Origin: CACORA01 sp044234625
GTDB lineage: Bacteria; Planctomycetota; Planctomycetia; Pirellulales; UBA1268
NCBI GenBank assembly: GCA_044234625.1
Contig: JBIIIP010000012.1
Coordinates: 1-43,326 of the forward strand
Direction of reading: 5' to 3'
DNA length: 43,326 nucleotides
Shown: piece after piece, positions 1 through 6,169 of the stretch
Layout of the letters: the number at the start of each line of letters is the position of its first letter
Numbering within the stretch: the stretch's first letter is position 1
Translations under genes and position numbers: made by a program
The notes under the pieces: model-generated
What the model saw: only the letters and a program-made list of their open reading frames with translations
What the model was told of the DNA's origin: nothing
Databases searched by the model: none

Positions 1-313
1 CGGCTTTTTCGTCGAGCCCGGAAACGCCGAACCGCCGGGCGAGCTCGTCCTCGACCCGCGCCAGCGACACTCCGCGGGCCGCGAGGAGCACGAGCACATG
101 GTAGACGAGGTCCGCGGCCTCGGAGACGACGCGGTCGTCGCTCTCCCGGGCGGCGGCCTGCACGAGTTCGCCGGCCTCCTCCGTCACCTTGCCCCCGATC
201 TTCTCCACGCCGCCGGCCAGCAGCCGGCTGGTGTAGGATCGACTGGGTTCGCCCCCCTTGCGCGACGCGATCACGCCTTCCAGGGCTTCGAGACTCTCTC
301 CAAATCGACGCAT
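1..313 (-). CDS. hisE: Phosphoribosyl-ATP pyrophosphatase HisE, 3' end cut by the window
   Basis: HisE hydrolyses phosphoribosyl-ATP to phosphoribosyl-AMP, the second step of histidine synthesis. Reading the minus strand from the ATG at 313 gives 104 codons that begin MRRFGESLEALEGVI. They continue with SRSYTSRLLAGG, then KVTEEAGELVQAA and AADLVYHVLVLL, the acidic helical core expected of the MazG-like HisE fold. The frame is open to base 1, so only the extreme C-terminus is missing (HisE is usually about 90-110 aa). It is the single-domain form; no HisI domain is fused at the N-terminus. Its ATG lies 2 bp from the divergent miaA start, so the promoter must overlap the neighbouring gene or lie inside it. 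Confidence 0.88.
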   Translation of the reverse strand, partial: MRRFGESLEALEGVIASRKGGEPSRSYTSRLLAGGVEKIGGKVTEEAGELVQAAARESDDRVVSEAADLVYHVLVLLAARGVSLARVEDELARRFGVSGLDEKA

Positions 314-315
314 CG

Positions 316-1344
316 ATGGCTCGCGACCGTCATTCCCAGGAACTTGCCCCCCCGGACGTCCCGGACGGGTCCTCAACTCTAGCATGCTCCCCGTCGGCCT
401 CACGCACCCCGCCGCTGGCCCGGAGTGGCCCGCAGGCCGGGGATGCCGACGCTGCCGGCAAGGCCCCTCGGCTCGGCGACGATTGCTGGGTCCTTTCCGG
501 GCCCACGGCCTCGGGAAAGACGGCGCTCGCGGTCGCCCTGGCCGAGCGGCTCGACGCAGAGATCGTGAGCGTCGACTCGATGGCCGTTTACCGTGGGCTC
601 GACATCGGCACGGCCAAGCCGACCGCCGCCGAGCAAGCGGCGGCGCGGCACCACTGCCTCGACCTCGTCGGCCCGGAGGAGCCGTTCAGCGTGGCCCAAT
701 GGCTCGGCCACGCCGCCCGTGCCGTGGCCGACATCCGCAGCCGGGGCAGGCGCGCGCTGTTTGTCGGCGGAACGCCTCTCTACCTGCGTGTTCTGCGCGA
801 CGGCCTGGCCCCCCTGCCCGCCGAGGCGCCGGAGACCCGTGCCGCCCTTGCCGAGGAGGCGGCCCGCGGGGGCCTTGCCGCGCTGCATGCCCGGCTGGCC
901 GCGCTCGATCCCGCGGCCGCGGCCCGCATCCATCCCCACGACACCAAGCGGATCATCCGCGCGCTGGAAGTGATCAGCGTGACAGGCCGGCCCATGACGG
1001 CCTCGTGGCAGGCGGCGCCGCGGCCCGACGCCGACGGCACGTTCACCGGACGGATGCTCGTGGTGGATCTGCCGCGGCACGTGCTCGCCGACCGCATCGA
1101 TCGACGCGTCGAGCGGATGTTCGCCACTGGCCTGATCGAAGAGACGCGCGCCGCTCGCGCGGGAGGCGGCATCGGCCCCACGGCCGGGCAGGCGGCGGGC
1201 TACGCGGAGGCGATCGCCGTGCTCGACGGTGCGCTTTCCCTCCGCGATGCAATCGCCCGCACGCAGACCCGCACCCGCCAACTCGCCAAGCGGCAGCTCA
1301 CGTGGCTCCGCAGTTTCCCCGGCGCGATCTGGGTGACAGGCTGA
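316..1344 (+). CDS. miaA: tRNA dimethylallyltransferase MiaA
   Basis: MiaA transfers a dimethylallyl group to N6 of A37 in tRNAs that read codons starting with U. The 342-aa product has the P-loop GPTASGKT at residues 62-69. It is followed by EIVSVDSMAVYRGLDIGTAKP (DSMAVYRGLDIGTAKP is the MiaA signature) and later RIIRALEVISVTGRP and TRQLAKRQLTWLR. About 55 residues precede the P-loop, where MiaA usually has fewer than 15. No ATG, GTG or TTG occurs in frame between 316 and the P-loop, so either this low-complexity extension is real or a rarer start is used. The start nearly abuts the divergent hisE start. A hairpin follows just after the stop. Confidence 0.93.
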   Translation: MARDRHSQELAPPDVPDGSSTLACSPSASRTPPLARSGPQAGDADAAGKAPRLGDDCWVLSGPTASGKTALAVALAERLDAEIVSVDSMAVYRGLDIGTAKPTAAEQAAARHHCLDLVGPEEPFSVAQWLGHAARAVADIRSRGRRALFVGGTPLYLRVLRDGLAPLPAEAPETRAALAEEAARGGLAALHARLAALDPAAAARIHPHDTKRIIRALEVISVTGRPMTASWQAAPRPDADGTFTGRMLVVDLPRHVLADRIDRRVERMFATGLIEETRAARAGGGIGPTAGQAAGYAEAIAVLDGALSLRDAIARTQTRTRQLAKRQLTWLRSFPGAIWVTG

Positions 1345-1380
1345 CACGGTGGCGCAAATCCAGTGCCAAACGCTTCGGGA

Positions 1381-1403
1381 TGCTAGCACCGCGCGTGCTA
1401 GCA
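1381..1403 (+). terminator. Hairpin after miaA, possible terminator
   Basis: The sequence TGCTAGCAC, loop CGCGC, GTGCTAGCA forms a perfect 9-bp stem, 37 bp past the miaA stop. A second arm pair, ATCCAGTGC (1358-1366) and GCACTGGAT (1401-1409), overlaps it and offers an alternative fold. No T-run follows, so a classical intrinsic terminator is not shown; the role is inferred from position. Confidence 0.45.
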
Positions 1404-1452
1404 CTGGATGTTGGGGTGCGCGCGCGCGAGCACCACAAAATCAGAAAAATGC

Positions 1453-1480
1453 TTGCCATGGATTTGGATAGCGCTATTTT
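1453..1480 (+). promoter_or_regulatory. Possible sigma70 promoter for the C26-like gene
   Basis: TTGCCA (5 of 6 matches to the -35 consensus), a 16-bp spacer and TATTTT (4 of 6 matches to the -10 consensus) lie in the only AT-rich patch of the gap. Transcription would start near 1487. Confidence 0.35.
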
Positions 1481-1732
1481 CGCGGCCGTCTCGCCGGGCG
1501 ATGCAGGTCGATGCCTGCTGCCCGGCGCGGCGTGGCTCGGACGACGGAATTGGCCCGGTGCCCCTGGCGGGGTGCCGGACCGGTGCCAGGAGGGCACCGA
1601 CCGCCGCGTGTCCCTTCAGGACGAAGGGCGAGGCGATCGGGCGCCGTGCTGGGGCCGGGGGTCATGACGACCACCTCGTCGTCGGGGTGGGCTGGCAGGG
1701 ATGCCGGCTCGGACCGCGTGCAGAGGAATCTC

Positions 1733-2479
1733 ATGGCTGCCAAACCGCTGATCGGCATCAACACCGACTTTCGTCCCTCGCGCAAGGAGCATGCGGCACT
1801 GTCGTTCGTCGCCGCCGGCTACTACGACGGCATCACCGCCTCGGGCGGCATTCCCGTCATCCTGCCGCCGCTGGCCGCAGAAGACGATGTCATCCGTCTG
1901 CTCGATCTGCTCGACGGCGTGGTGCTCGTGGGGGGGGCCGACCTCGATCCGCGCCGCGACGGCTACATGCCCCATCCGTCCGTCCGCCCGATGGACACCC
2001 GCCGTGAGGATTTCGACCGCCTCCTGGCCAAGCACATCTGCGCCCGTCACATGCCCGTGCTCGCCATCGGCGCGGGGATGCAGCTGCTGAACATCACCGA
2101 GGGGGGCACGCTCTTTTTGCACATTCCCGAGGATCTCCCCAAGGCGATTCCCCACAAGGACCCGATCGACCAGTCGCACCGCCATGCCCTGCTCGTGGAG
2201 AAGGGCTCCGCCATGGAGCGGGTGTATGGTGACGGCGAGATCCGCGTGAACAGCATGCATCACATGGCGATCGACGACATCGCGGCGAGCTTCAAGGTGA
2301 CGGCCCGGGCTCCGGACGGCGTGATCGAGGCGATCGAAAGCGCGACGGAGGGCTGGATGGCCATCGGCACGCAGTTCCACCCCGAGGCCGAGAGCGCGTC
2401 GGCGCTCGACGTGAAGATCTTCGAGGAATTCATCATGGGCATCACGGGCGAGGTTCCCGAGATGCGGCTGGTCGCGTGA
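1733..2479 (+). CDS. Class I glutamine amidotransferase-like (peptidase C26/PuuD fold) protein lacking the catalytic Cys
   Basis: The 248-aa product has the layout of gamma-glutamyl-GABA hydrolases (PuuD, peptidase C26). It starts PLIGINTDFRP, has an oxyanion-region motif VLVGGADLDPRRDGY (about 64-78) and ends with the His-Glu motif IGTQFHPEAES (His216, Glu218). At the nucleophile elbow, where the family has GICRG, this protein reads AIGAG, so the nucleophilic Cys is Gly113 (codon GGC at 2069-2071). The fold is therefore recognisable but hydrolysis by the usual thiol mechanism is not expected. The start at 1733 is preceded by AGAGG and begins the conserved fold; an in-frame ATG at 1511 would add 74 unconserved residues. 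The end overlaps the convergent methyltransferase gene by 38 bp. A binding or regulatory role is possible but not shown. Confidence 0.8.
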   Translation: MAAKPLIGINTDFRPSRKEHAALSFVAAGYYDGITASGGIPVILPPLAAEDDVIRLLDLLDGVVLVGGADLDPRRDGYMPHPSVRPMDTRREDFDRLLAKHICARHMPVLAIGAGMQLLNITEGGTLFLHIPEDLPKAIPHKDPIDQSHRHALLVEKGSAMERVYGDGEIRVNSMHHMAIDDIAASFKVTARAPDGVIEAIESATEGWMAIGTQFHPEAESASALDVKIFEEFIMGITGEVPEMRLVA

Positions 2480-3131
2480 CCACGTAGACCACGATCTCCG
2501 GCCCGCCGGTCGCGCCCTGCGGCCGGCGGGCCGGTTTCTCTTCCACATGCAGGCCGTGGGCCCGGCATGCCGGCGCGAAGGCGGCGGCCTTGAGGCGGCC
2601 GGGATCGGCGACGAGCGAGATGCCGTCGGCCGCGAGCGCGCGATCGATCATCGTGGCCAGGGCCGGCGCGTGATGCGGCTCGTAGAGTACGTCGGCGGCG
2701 ATGACCCACGCGAACCGGCCGAGGTCGGCGGCAGGATTCCGCCAGTCGATCACCGCCGTGGCCAGCTTCCCCGCCAGGCCGTTGCGGGCCGCGTTGTAGA
2801 GCACGCCTTCGAGGGCCGGCTCTTCGTAGTCGCTGGCGGTGACGGCGAAGCCCCGCCGGGCGGCCACGAGCGCCGGCAGGCCGAGCCCGCAGCCCAGTTC
2901 GAGCAGCGATCGGCCCTGTCCGTCGAGGACGGCCAGGTCTTCCGCCAGCACGATCGCCGACTCCCACACGCCGGCCCAGTAGGGAATCCGCTCGTCGGCG
3001 GCGAAGGCGTCGAGGTCGATGAGGGCCTCGATGTCGGGCGGATGCCACATCCGCAGCGGCTCGCCGCCGATGTCGATCACCCGCTCGACCGGGGAGAAGC
3101 GGGCGAAATCCTCGGTCTTTTGCTCGTTCAT
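2442..3131 (-). CDS. SAM-dependent methyltransferase (class I, lysine-methyltransferase-like)
   Basis: The 229-aa protein shows a Rossmann methyltransferase core. PYWAGVWESAIVLAEDL leads into motif I, LLELGCGLGLPALVAARRG (about 96-114). Then come an acidic motif II region (VTASDYEEPALEGVLYNAARN), a post-motif DWRNP, and AADVLYEPHHAP. The order (W-x-S-A-x-x-L before the ELGCG loop, then D-Y-x-x-x-x-L-x-x-x-x-x-N) resembles METTL21/Nnt1-type protein methyltransferases. The substrate cannot be read from sequence. The gene is convergent with the C26-like gene (38-bp tail overlap) and divergent from glgB. The family is fairly sure; the target is unknown. Confidence 0.8.
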   Translation of the reverse strand: MNEQKTEDFARFSPVERVIDIGGEPLRMWHPPDIEALIDLDAFAADERIPYWAGVWESAIVLAEDLAVLDGQGRSLLELGCGLGLPALVAARRGFAVTASDYEEPALEGVLYNAARNGLAGKLATAVIDWRNPAADLGRFAWVIAADVLYEPHHAPALATMIDRALAADGISLVADPGRLKAAAFAPACRAHGLHVEEKPARRPQGATGGPEIVVYVVTRPAASREPRP

Positions 3132-3301
3132 GCCGCACCGTCACAACCCCGACATCCCGCACGGATGGCGTCGCGCCCGCGGGATGAGCCGAGGACGATA
3201 CCATGTGGGACGATGATCCGCTCCCGCCTCCACGCCGACGCCGCCCACGGTCGATACGACCTCCGCGGCGGACCGTCGCCCGGCCGCAAGAGGATCGTTG
3301 C

Positions 3302-5539
3302 ATGGGGGAATTCATCGCCGACCTCACCGAGTGGTCGGCCCTCTTGGCCGGCCGCCACGGCAATCCAGGGCGCCTGCTCGGGCCGCACCGCCTCGGCGAG
3401 CGGGTCGACGGCAGCCGCGCTGAGCGGATCCGCGCGTTCCTCCCCGACGCCTGCCGCGCCTGGGTGGTGCAGGAAGGGGCCGATGGCGAACGCACGAGCC
3501 GTCCCATGCGCCGCACGCACCGCGCGGGCATCTACGAGGCCGTGGTGCCCGTGCCCGCGGCCCGCGAGGCTGCCGACCGTCCGCGGTATGTGTTCCGCAT
3601 CGATGACCGCACCCGGGGCATCCGGGAACTCCACGACCCCTATGCGTTTCCATCCATGCTGACCGACTACGATCTCCATCTGCTCGGCGAGGGCCGCCAC
3701 TGGAAGAGCTACGAAAAGCTCGGCGCCCAGCTCCACTCGGCCGACGGTGTGGCGGGGGTCAATTTCGCCGTCTGGGCGCCCAACGCCGATGCCGTGAGCG
3801 TGATCGGCGATTTCAACGGCTGGGACGGCCGTGTCCACCAGATGCACAAGCGGATTCCCTCCGGCATCTGGGAATTGTTCGTGCCCGGGATCGGCGCCGG
3901 CGCCCTCTACAAATACCGCGTCCACCACCACGGCACGTCGAGCGACCGGTCAGACCCATACGGCTTCGGGGCGGAGGTGCCGCCGCGGACGGCCTCACGG
4001 GTGGTCGACCTCCACGATTACCAGTGGCGTGATCAGGCGTGGATGGACAGCCGGGCCGGCCACAACTCGCTCACCGCGCCGCTCAACGTCTACGAACTGC
4101 ACCTCGGCAGTTGGCGGCGGCCCGGGGACGACCGGCACCGCTGGCTCTCCTACGCCGAGCTGGAACGCGAACTCGTGCCCTACTGCGTGGAGATGGGGTT
4201 CACGCACGTGGAATTCCTGCCCCCGACCGAGCATCCGTTCTCGGCCAGCTGGGGCTACCAGACGATCGGCATGTTTGCGGCGACGAGCCGGTTTGGCACG
4301 CCGCAGGAGCTGATGTCACTGATCGACGCCCTGCACCGGGCCGGGATCGGCGTGATCATCGACTGGGTGCCGGCCCACTTTCCCAAGGATGACCATGGCC
4401 TGCGGCGGTTCGACGGCACGGCGCTCTACGAGCACGACGACCCGCGCAAGGGGGAGCACCCCGACTGGGGAACGCTGATCTACAACTACGGCCGCAACGA
4501 AGTGGCCAACTTTCTCATCTCGAGCGCGCTCTTCTGGCTCGACCGCTACCACATCGACGGCCTGCGGGTCGACGCCGTGGCATCGATGCTCTATCTCGAC
4601 TACAGCCGCCAGGAGGGCGAGTGGGTACCGAACTGCTTCGGCGGCCGGGAGAACCTCGAGGCCATCGAGTTTCTCAAGGAGTTCAACGTCCAGGTCCACG
4701 AGCATTACCCGGGCACGCTGACGATTGCCGAGGAGTCGACGGCGTGGGCGGGGGTGTCGCGGCCGACCTACACGGGCGGCCTCGGCTTCAGCCTGAAATG
4801 GAACATGGGCTGGATGAACGACACCCTCCGCTACATGCGGCACGATCCCATCCACCGCAAATACCACCAGGACGAGCTGACCTTCAGCCTCATCTACGCC
4901 TTCCATGAGAATTTCGTCCTTCCCCTCTCGCACGACGAGGTGGTGCACGGGAAGGGCGCACTGCTCGACCAGATGCCGGGCGACCTGTGGCAGAAGTTCG
5001 CCAACCTGCGGCTCCTCTACGCCTACATGTGGTGCCATCCCGGCAAGAAACTGCTGTTCATGGGGGGCGAGTTCGGGCAGTGGCATGAATGGAATTTCGA
5101 CGAGAGCCTGCAGTGGCATCTCCTCGAGTGGGAAAGCCACCGGGGCGTGTCGAAGGCTGTGGCCGACCTCAATCACCTCGTCCGGCGGGAACGCTCGCTG
5201 CACGAGCTCGACTTCGACGGCCGCGGCTTCGAATGGATCGATTGCCACAACTGGCAGGACAGCGTGTTGGCATTCGTGCGGCGGGCCAACGACCCCGCCG
5301 ATTTCGTCGTGGCGTGCCTCAACTTCACGCCAGTGCCGCGGCACGGCTACCGCCTGGGCGTGCCGCAGGGGGGCGCCTACGACGAGGTCTTCAACAGCGA
5401 TTCGGCGTTTTACGGTGGCGGCAACGTGGGCAATGCCAGCCCACTCCACGCCGCCGCCCAGCCGCACCATGACCGCAGCCACTCGGTCACGCTCACGCTG
5501 CCACCTCTGGGCGCGGTGATCCTCAAGCCTCGCGGCTGA
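3302..5539 (+). CDS. glgB: 1,4-alpha-glucan branching enzyme GlgB
   Basis: GlgB makes alpha-1,6 branches in glycogen by cutting an alpha-1,4 chain and re-attaching it. The 745-aa product has an N-terminal extension, a CBM48 domain (VNFAVWAPNADAVSVIGDFNGWDG, about 150-173), and a GH13 barrel. The catalytic residues are visible: nucleophile Asp424 in DGLRVDAVAS, acid/base Glu477 in TIAEESTAW, and the third carboxylate Asp545 in LSHDEVVHGKG. Residues such as EFLPPTEHPFSASWGYQ are typical of GlgB. The start at 3302 is chosen because AAGAGGA lies 8 nt upstream; an in-frame ATG at 3203 would give 778 aa. No other glycogen gene lies in the window, so glgB stands alone here. It ends facing a repeat-filled gap. 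Confidence 0.96.
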   Translation: MGEFIADLTEWSALLAGRHGNPGRLLGPHRLGERVDGSRAERIRAFLPDACRAWVVQEGADGERTSRPMRRTHRAGIYEAVVPVPAAREAADRPRYVFRIDDRTRGIRELHDPYAFPSMLTDYDLHLLGEGRHWKSYEKLGAQLHSADGVAGVNFAVWAPNADAVSVIGDFNGWDGRVHQMHKRIPSGIWELFVPGIGAGALYKYRVHHHGTSSDRSDPYGFGAEVPPRTASRVVDLHDYQWRDQAWMDSRAGHNSLTAPLNVYELHLGSWRRPGDDRHRWLSYAELERELVPYCVEMGFTHVEFLPPTEHPFSASWGYQTIGMFAATSRFGTPQELMSLIDALHRAGIGVIIDWVPAHFPKDDHGLRRFDGTALYEHDDPRKGEHPDWGTLIYNYGRNEVANFLISSALFWLDRYHIDGLRVDAVASMLYLDYSRQEGEWVPNCFGGRENLEAIEFLKEFNVQVHEHYPGTLTIAEESTAWAGVSRPTYTGGLGFSLKWNMGWMNDTLRYMRHDPIHRKYHQDELTFSLIYAFHENFVLPLSHDEVVHGKGALLDQMPGDLWQKFANLRLLYAYMWCHPGKKLLFMGGEFGQWHEWNFDESLQWHLLEWESHRGVSKAVADLNHLVRRERSLHELDFDGRGFEWIDCHNWQDSVLAFVRRANDPADFVVACLNFTPVPRHGYRLGVPQGGAYDEVFNSDSAFYGGGNVGNASPLHAAAQPHHDRSHSVTLTLPPLGAVILKPRG

Positions 5540-5593
5540 AGGCTTTCGGCAGCGCATCAACGCATTGAAGCGGTGTGGATTTGCCATCGCGAC

Positions 5594-5752
5594 GCCAACT
5601 GGCTCAACCCGGCACGGGACTGCCCATTCCCCATCGCCGGTCGTTCGCAGATGCCCTCCAGGCATCTGCTCTCTGCATGTCCGCTGCGCTTCGGCATCGT
5701 GCCTGCGCTTGCTCCCATAGCCCGGCTCACGGGGCATGGGCAGCCCCGTGCC
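5594..5752 (-). repeat. Inverted-terminus intergenic element, type A, copy 1
   Basis: The left end GGCACGGGACTGCCCAT (5611-5627) and right end ATGGGCAGCCCCGTGCC (5736-5752) are inverted repeats with one mismatch in 17. An inner 9-bp stem GCAGATGCC/GGCATCTGC (5647-5669) has loop CTCCA. A conserved box CAACTGGCTCAACCC lies just outside the left end. Closely similar copies lie at 16527-16683 and, in reverse orientation, at 30100-30248. Confidence 0.85.
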
Positions 5753-5904
5753 TCGCTTCACGAAAACCTCGCCATCGTGGCCTCGGTTTTCTTGGCGGGC
5801 TCCGCCCGCTGGTGGTAACCCGGCCCTCTCGCTTCACGAAAACCTCGCCATCGTGGCCTCGGTTTTCTTGGCGGGCTCCGCCCGCTGGTGGTAACCCGGC
5901 CCTC
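5753..5904. repeat. Exact tandem duplication of a 76-bp unit (type C module)
   Basis: Bases 5753-5828 and 5829-5904 are identical, each beginning TCGCTTCACGAAAACC and ending CCCGGCCCTC. A diverged copy on the other strand lies at 29947-30036. The unit contains the short inverted pair GGCGGGC/GCCCGC. No reading frame is conserved between copies. Confidence 0.9.
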
Positions 5905-5964
5905 CGGGCCTGGCGCGGATGGTGGGGATGATGAGGAAGTGGCGACGGACCTCTCCCCATGTGG

Positions 5965-5985
5965 CGACAGACCTCCGGTCTGTCG
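5965..5985. repeat. Short palindrome (type D module), copy 1
   Basis: CGACAGACC, TCC, GGTCTGTCG is a 9-bp perfect stem with a 3-nt loop. The flanks GTGGCGACAG and CTATTTAG recur, slightly changed, at 30049-30084 on the opposite strand, so the module is wider than the stem. Confidence 0.75.
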
Positions 5986-6082
5986 AACTATTTAGGTCTA
6001 TGCCACGTTGAGGGCATCACGGACGGAGGTCCATGCCACTTTCGGACATCGAACAACCTTGCCTCGCGTAAGTCGTGCTGAA

Positions 6083-6135
6083 GCGAACGTCCGCGCGAGG
6101 GCGTGGGCAGCCCCGTGCCGGGTTGAGCCGGTTGA
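6083..6135 (+). repeat. Partial type A element (one end only)
   Basis: GCGAACGTCCGCGCGAGGG, then TGGGCAGCCCCGTGCC (6104-6119), then GGGTTGAGCCGGTTG match the right end of the complete copy at 30100-30248. The rest of the element is missing, so this is a solo end or a deletion remnant next to the PpiD-like stop. Confidence 0.7.
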
Positions 6136-6169
6136 CGCTCGATGCACGACAACCAGCCTGACGCTGTGG

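Larger units (their letters stand above)
1345..1732. other. Gene-free leader between miaA and the C26-like gene
   Basis: This 388-bp gap has no convincing gene. It holds a strong hairpin just after miaA (1381-1403), an AT-richer patch with a promoter-like pair (1453-1480), and an imperfect inverted repeat pairing about 1556-1568 with 1585-1599. Open frames that cross it are extensions of neighbours or shadows. If the promoter-like pair is used, the downstream gene has a leader of about 245 nt. Confidence 0.5.
5540..6169. other. Repeat island between convergent glgB and the PpiD-like gene
   Basis: The 630-bp gap is almost wholly made of repeat modules: an inverted-terminus element (5594-5752), two exact copies of a 76-bp unit (5753-5904), a palindrome (5965-5985), and a partial second copy of the first element (6083-6135). 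No gene is supported. Short open frames here recur in the other islands only because the DNA is repeated. Confidence 0.8.

Noticed and set aside
1511..1732. Upstream ATG extending the C26-like protein by 74 residues
   Set aside because: The added residues are Arg/Gly-rich with no family match, while the ATG at 1733 has a ribosome site and begins the conserved fold.
4316..5761. 481-codon open frame on the minus strand across glgB
   Set aside because: It is antisense to strongly conserved glgB; long stop-free frames on the opposite strand are expected at this GC content, and it has no family motif.
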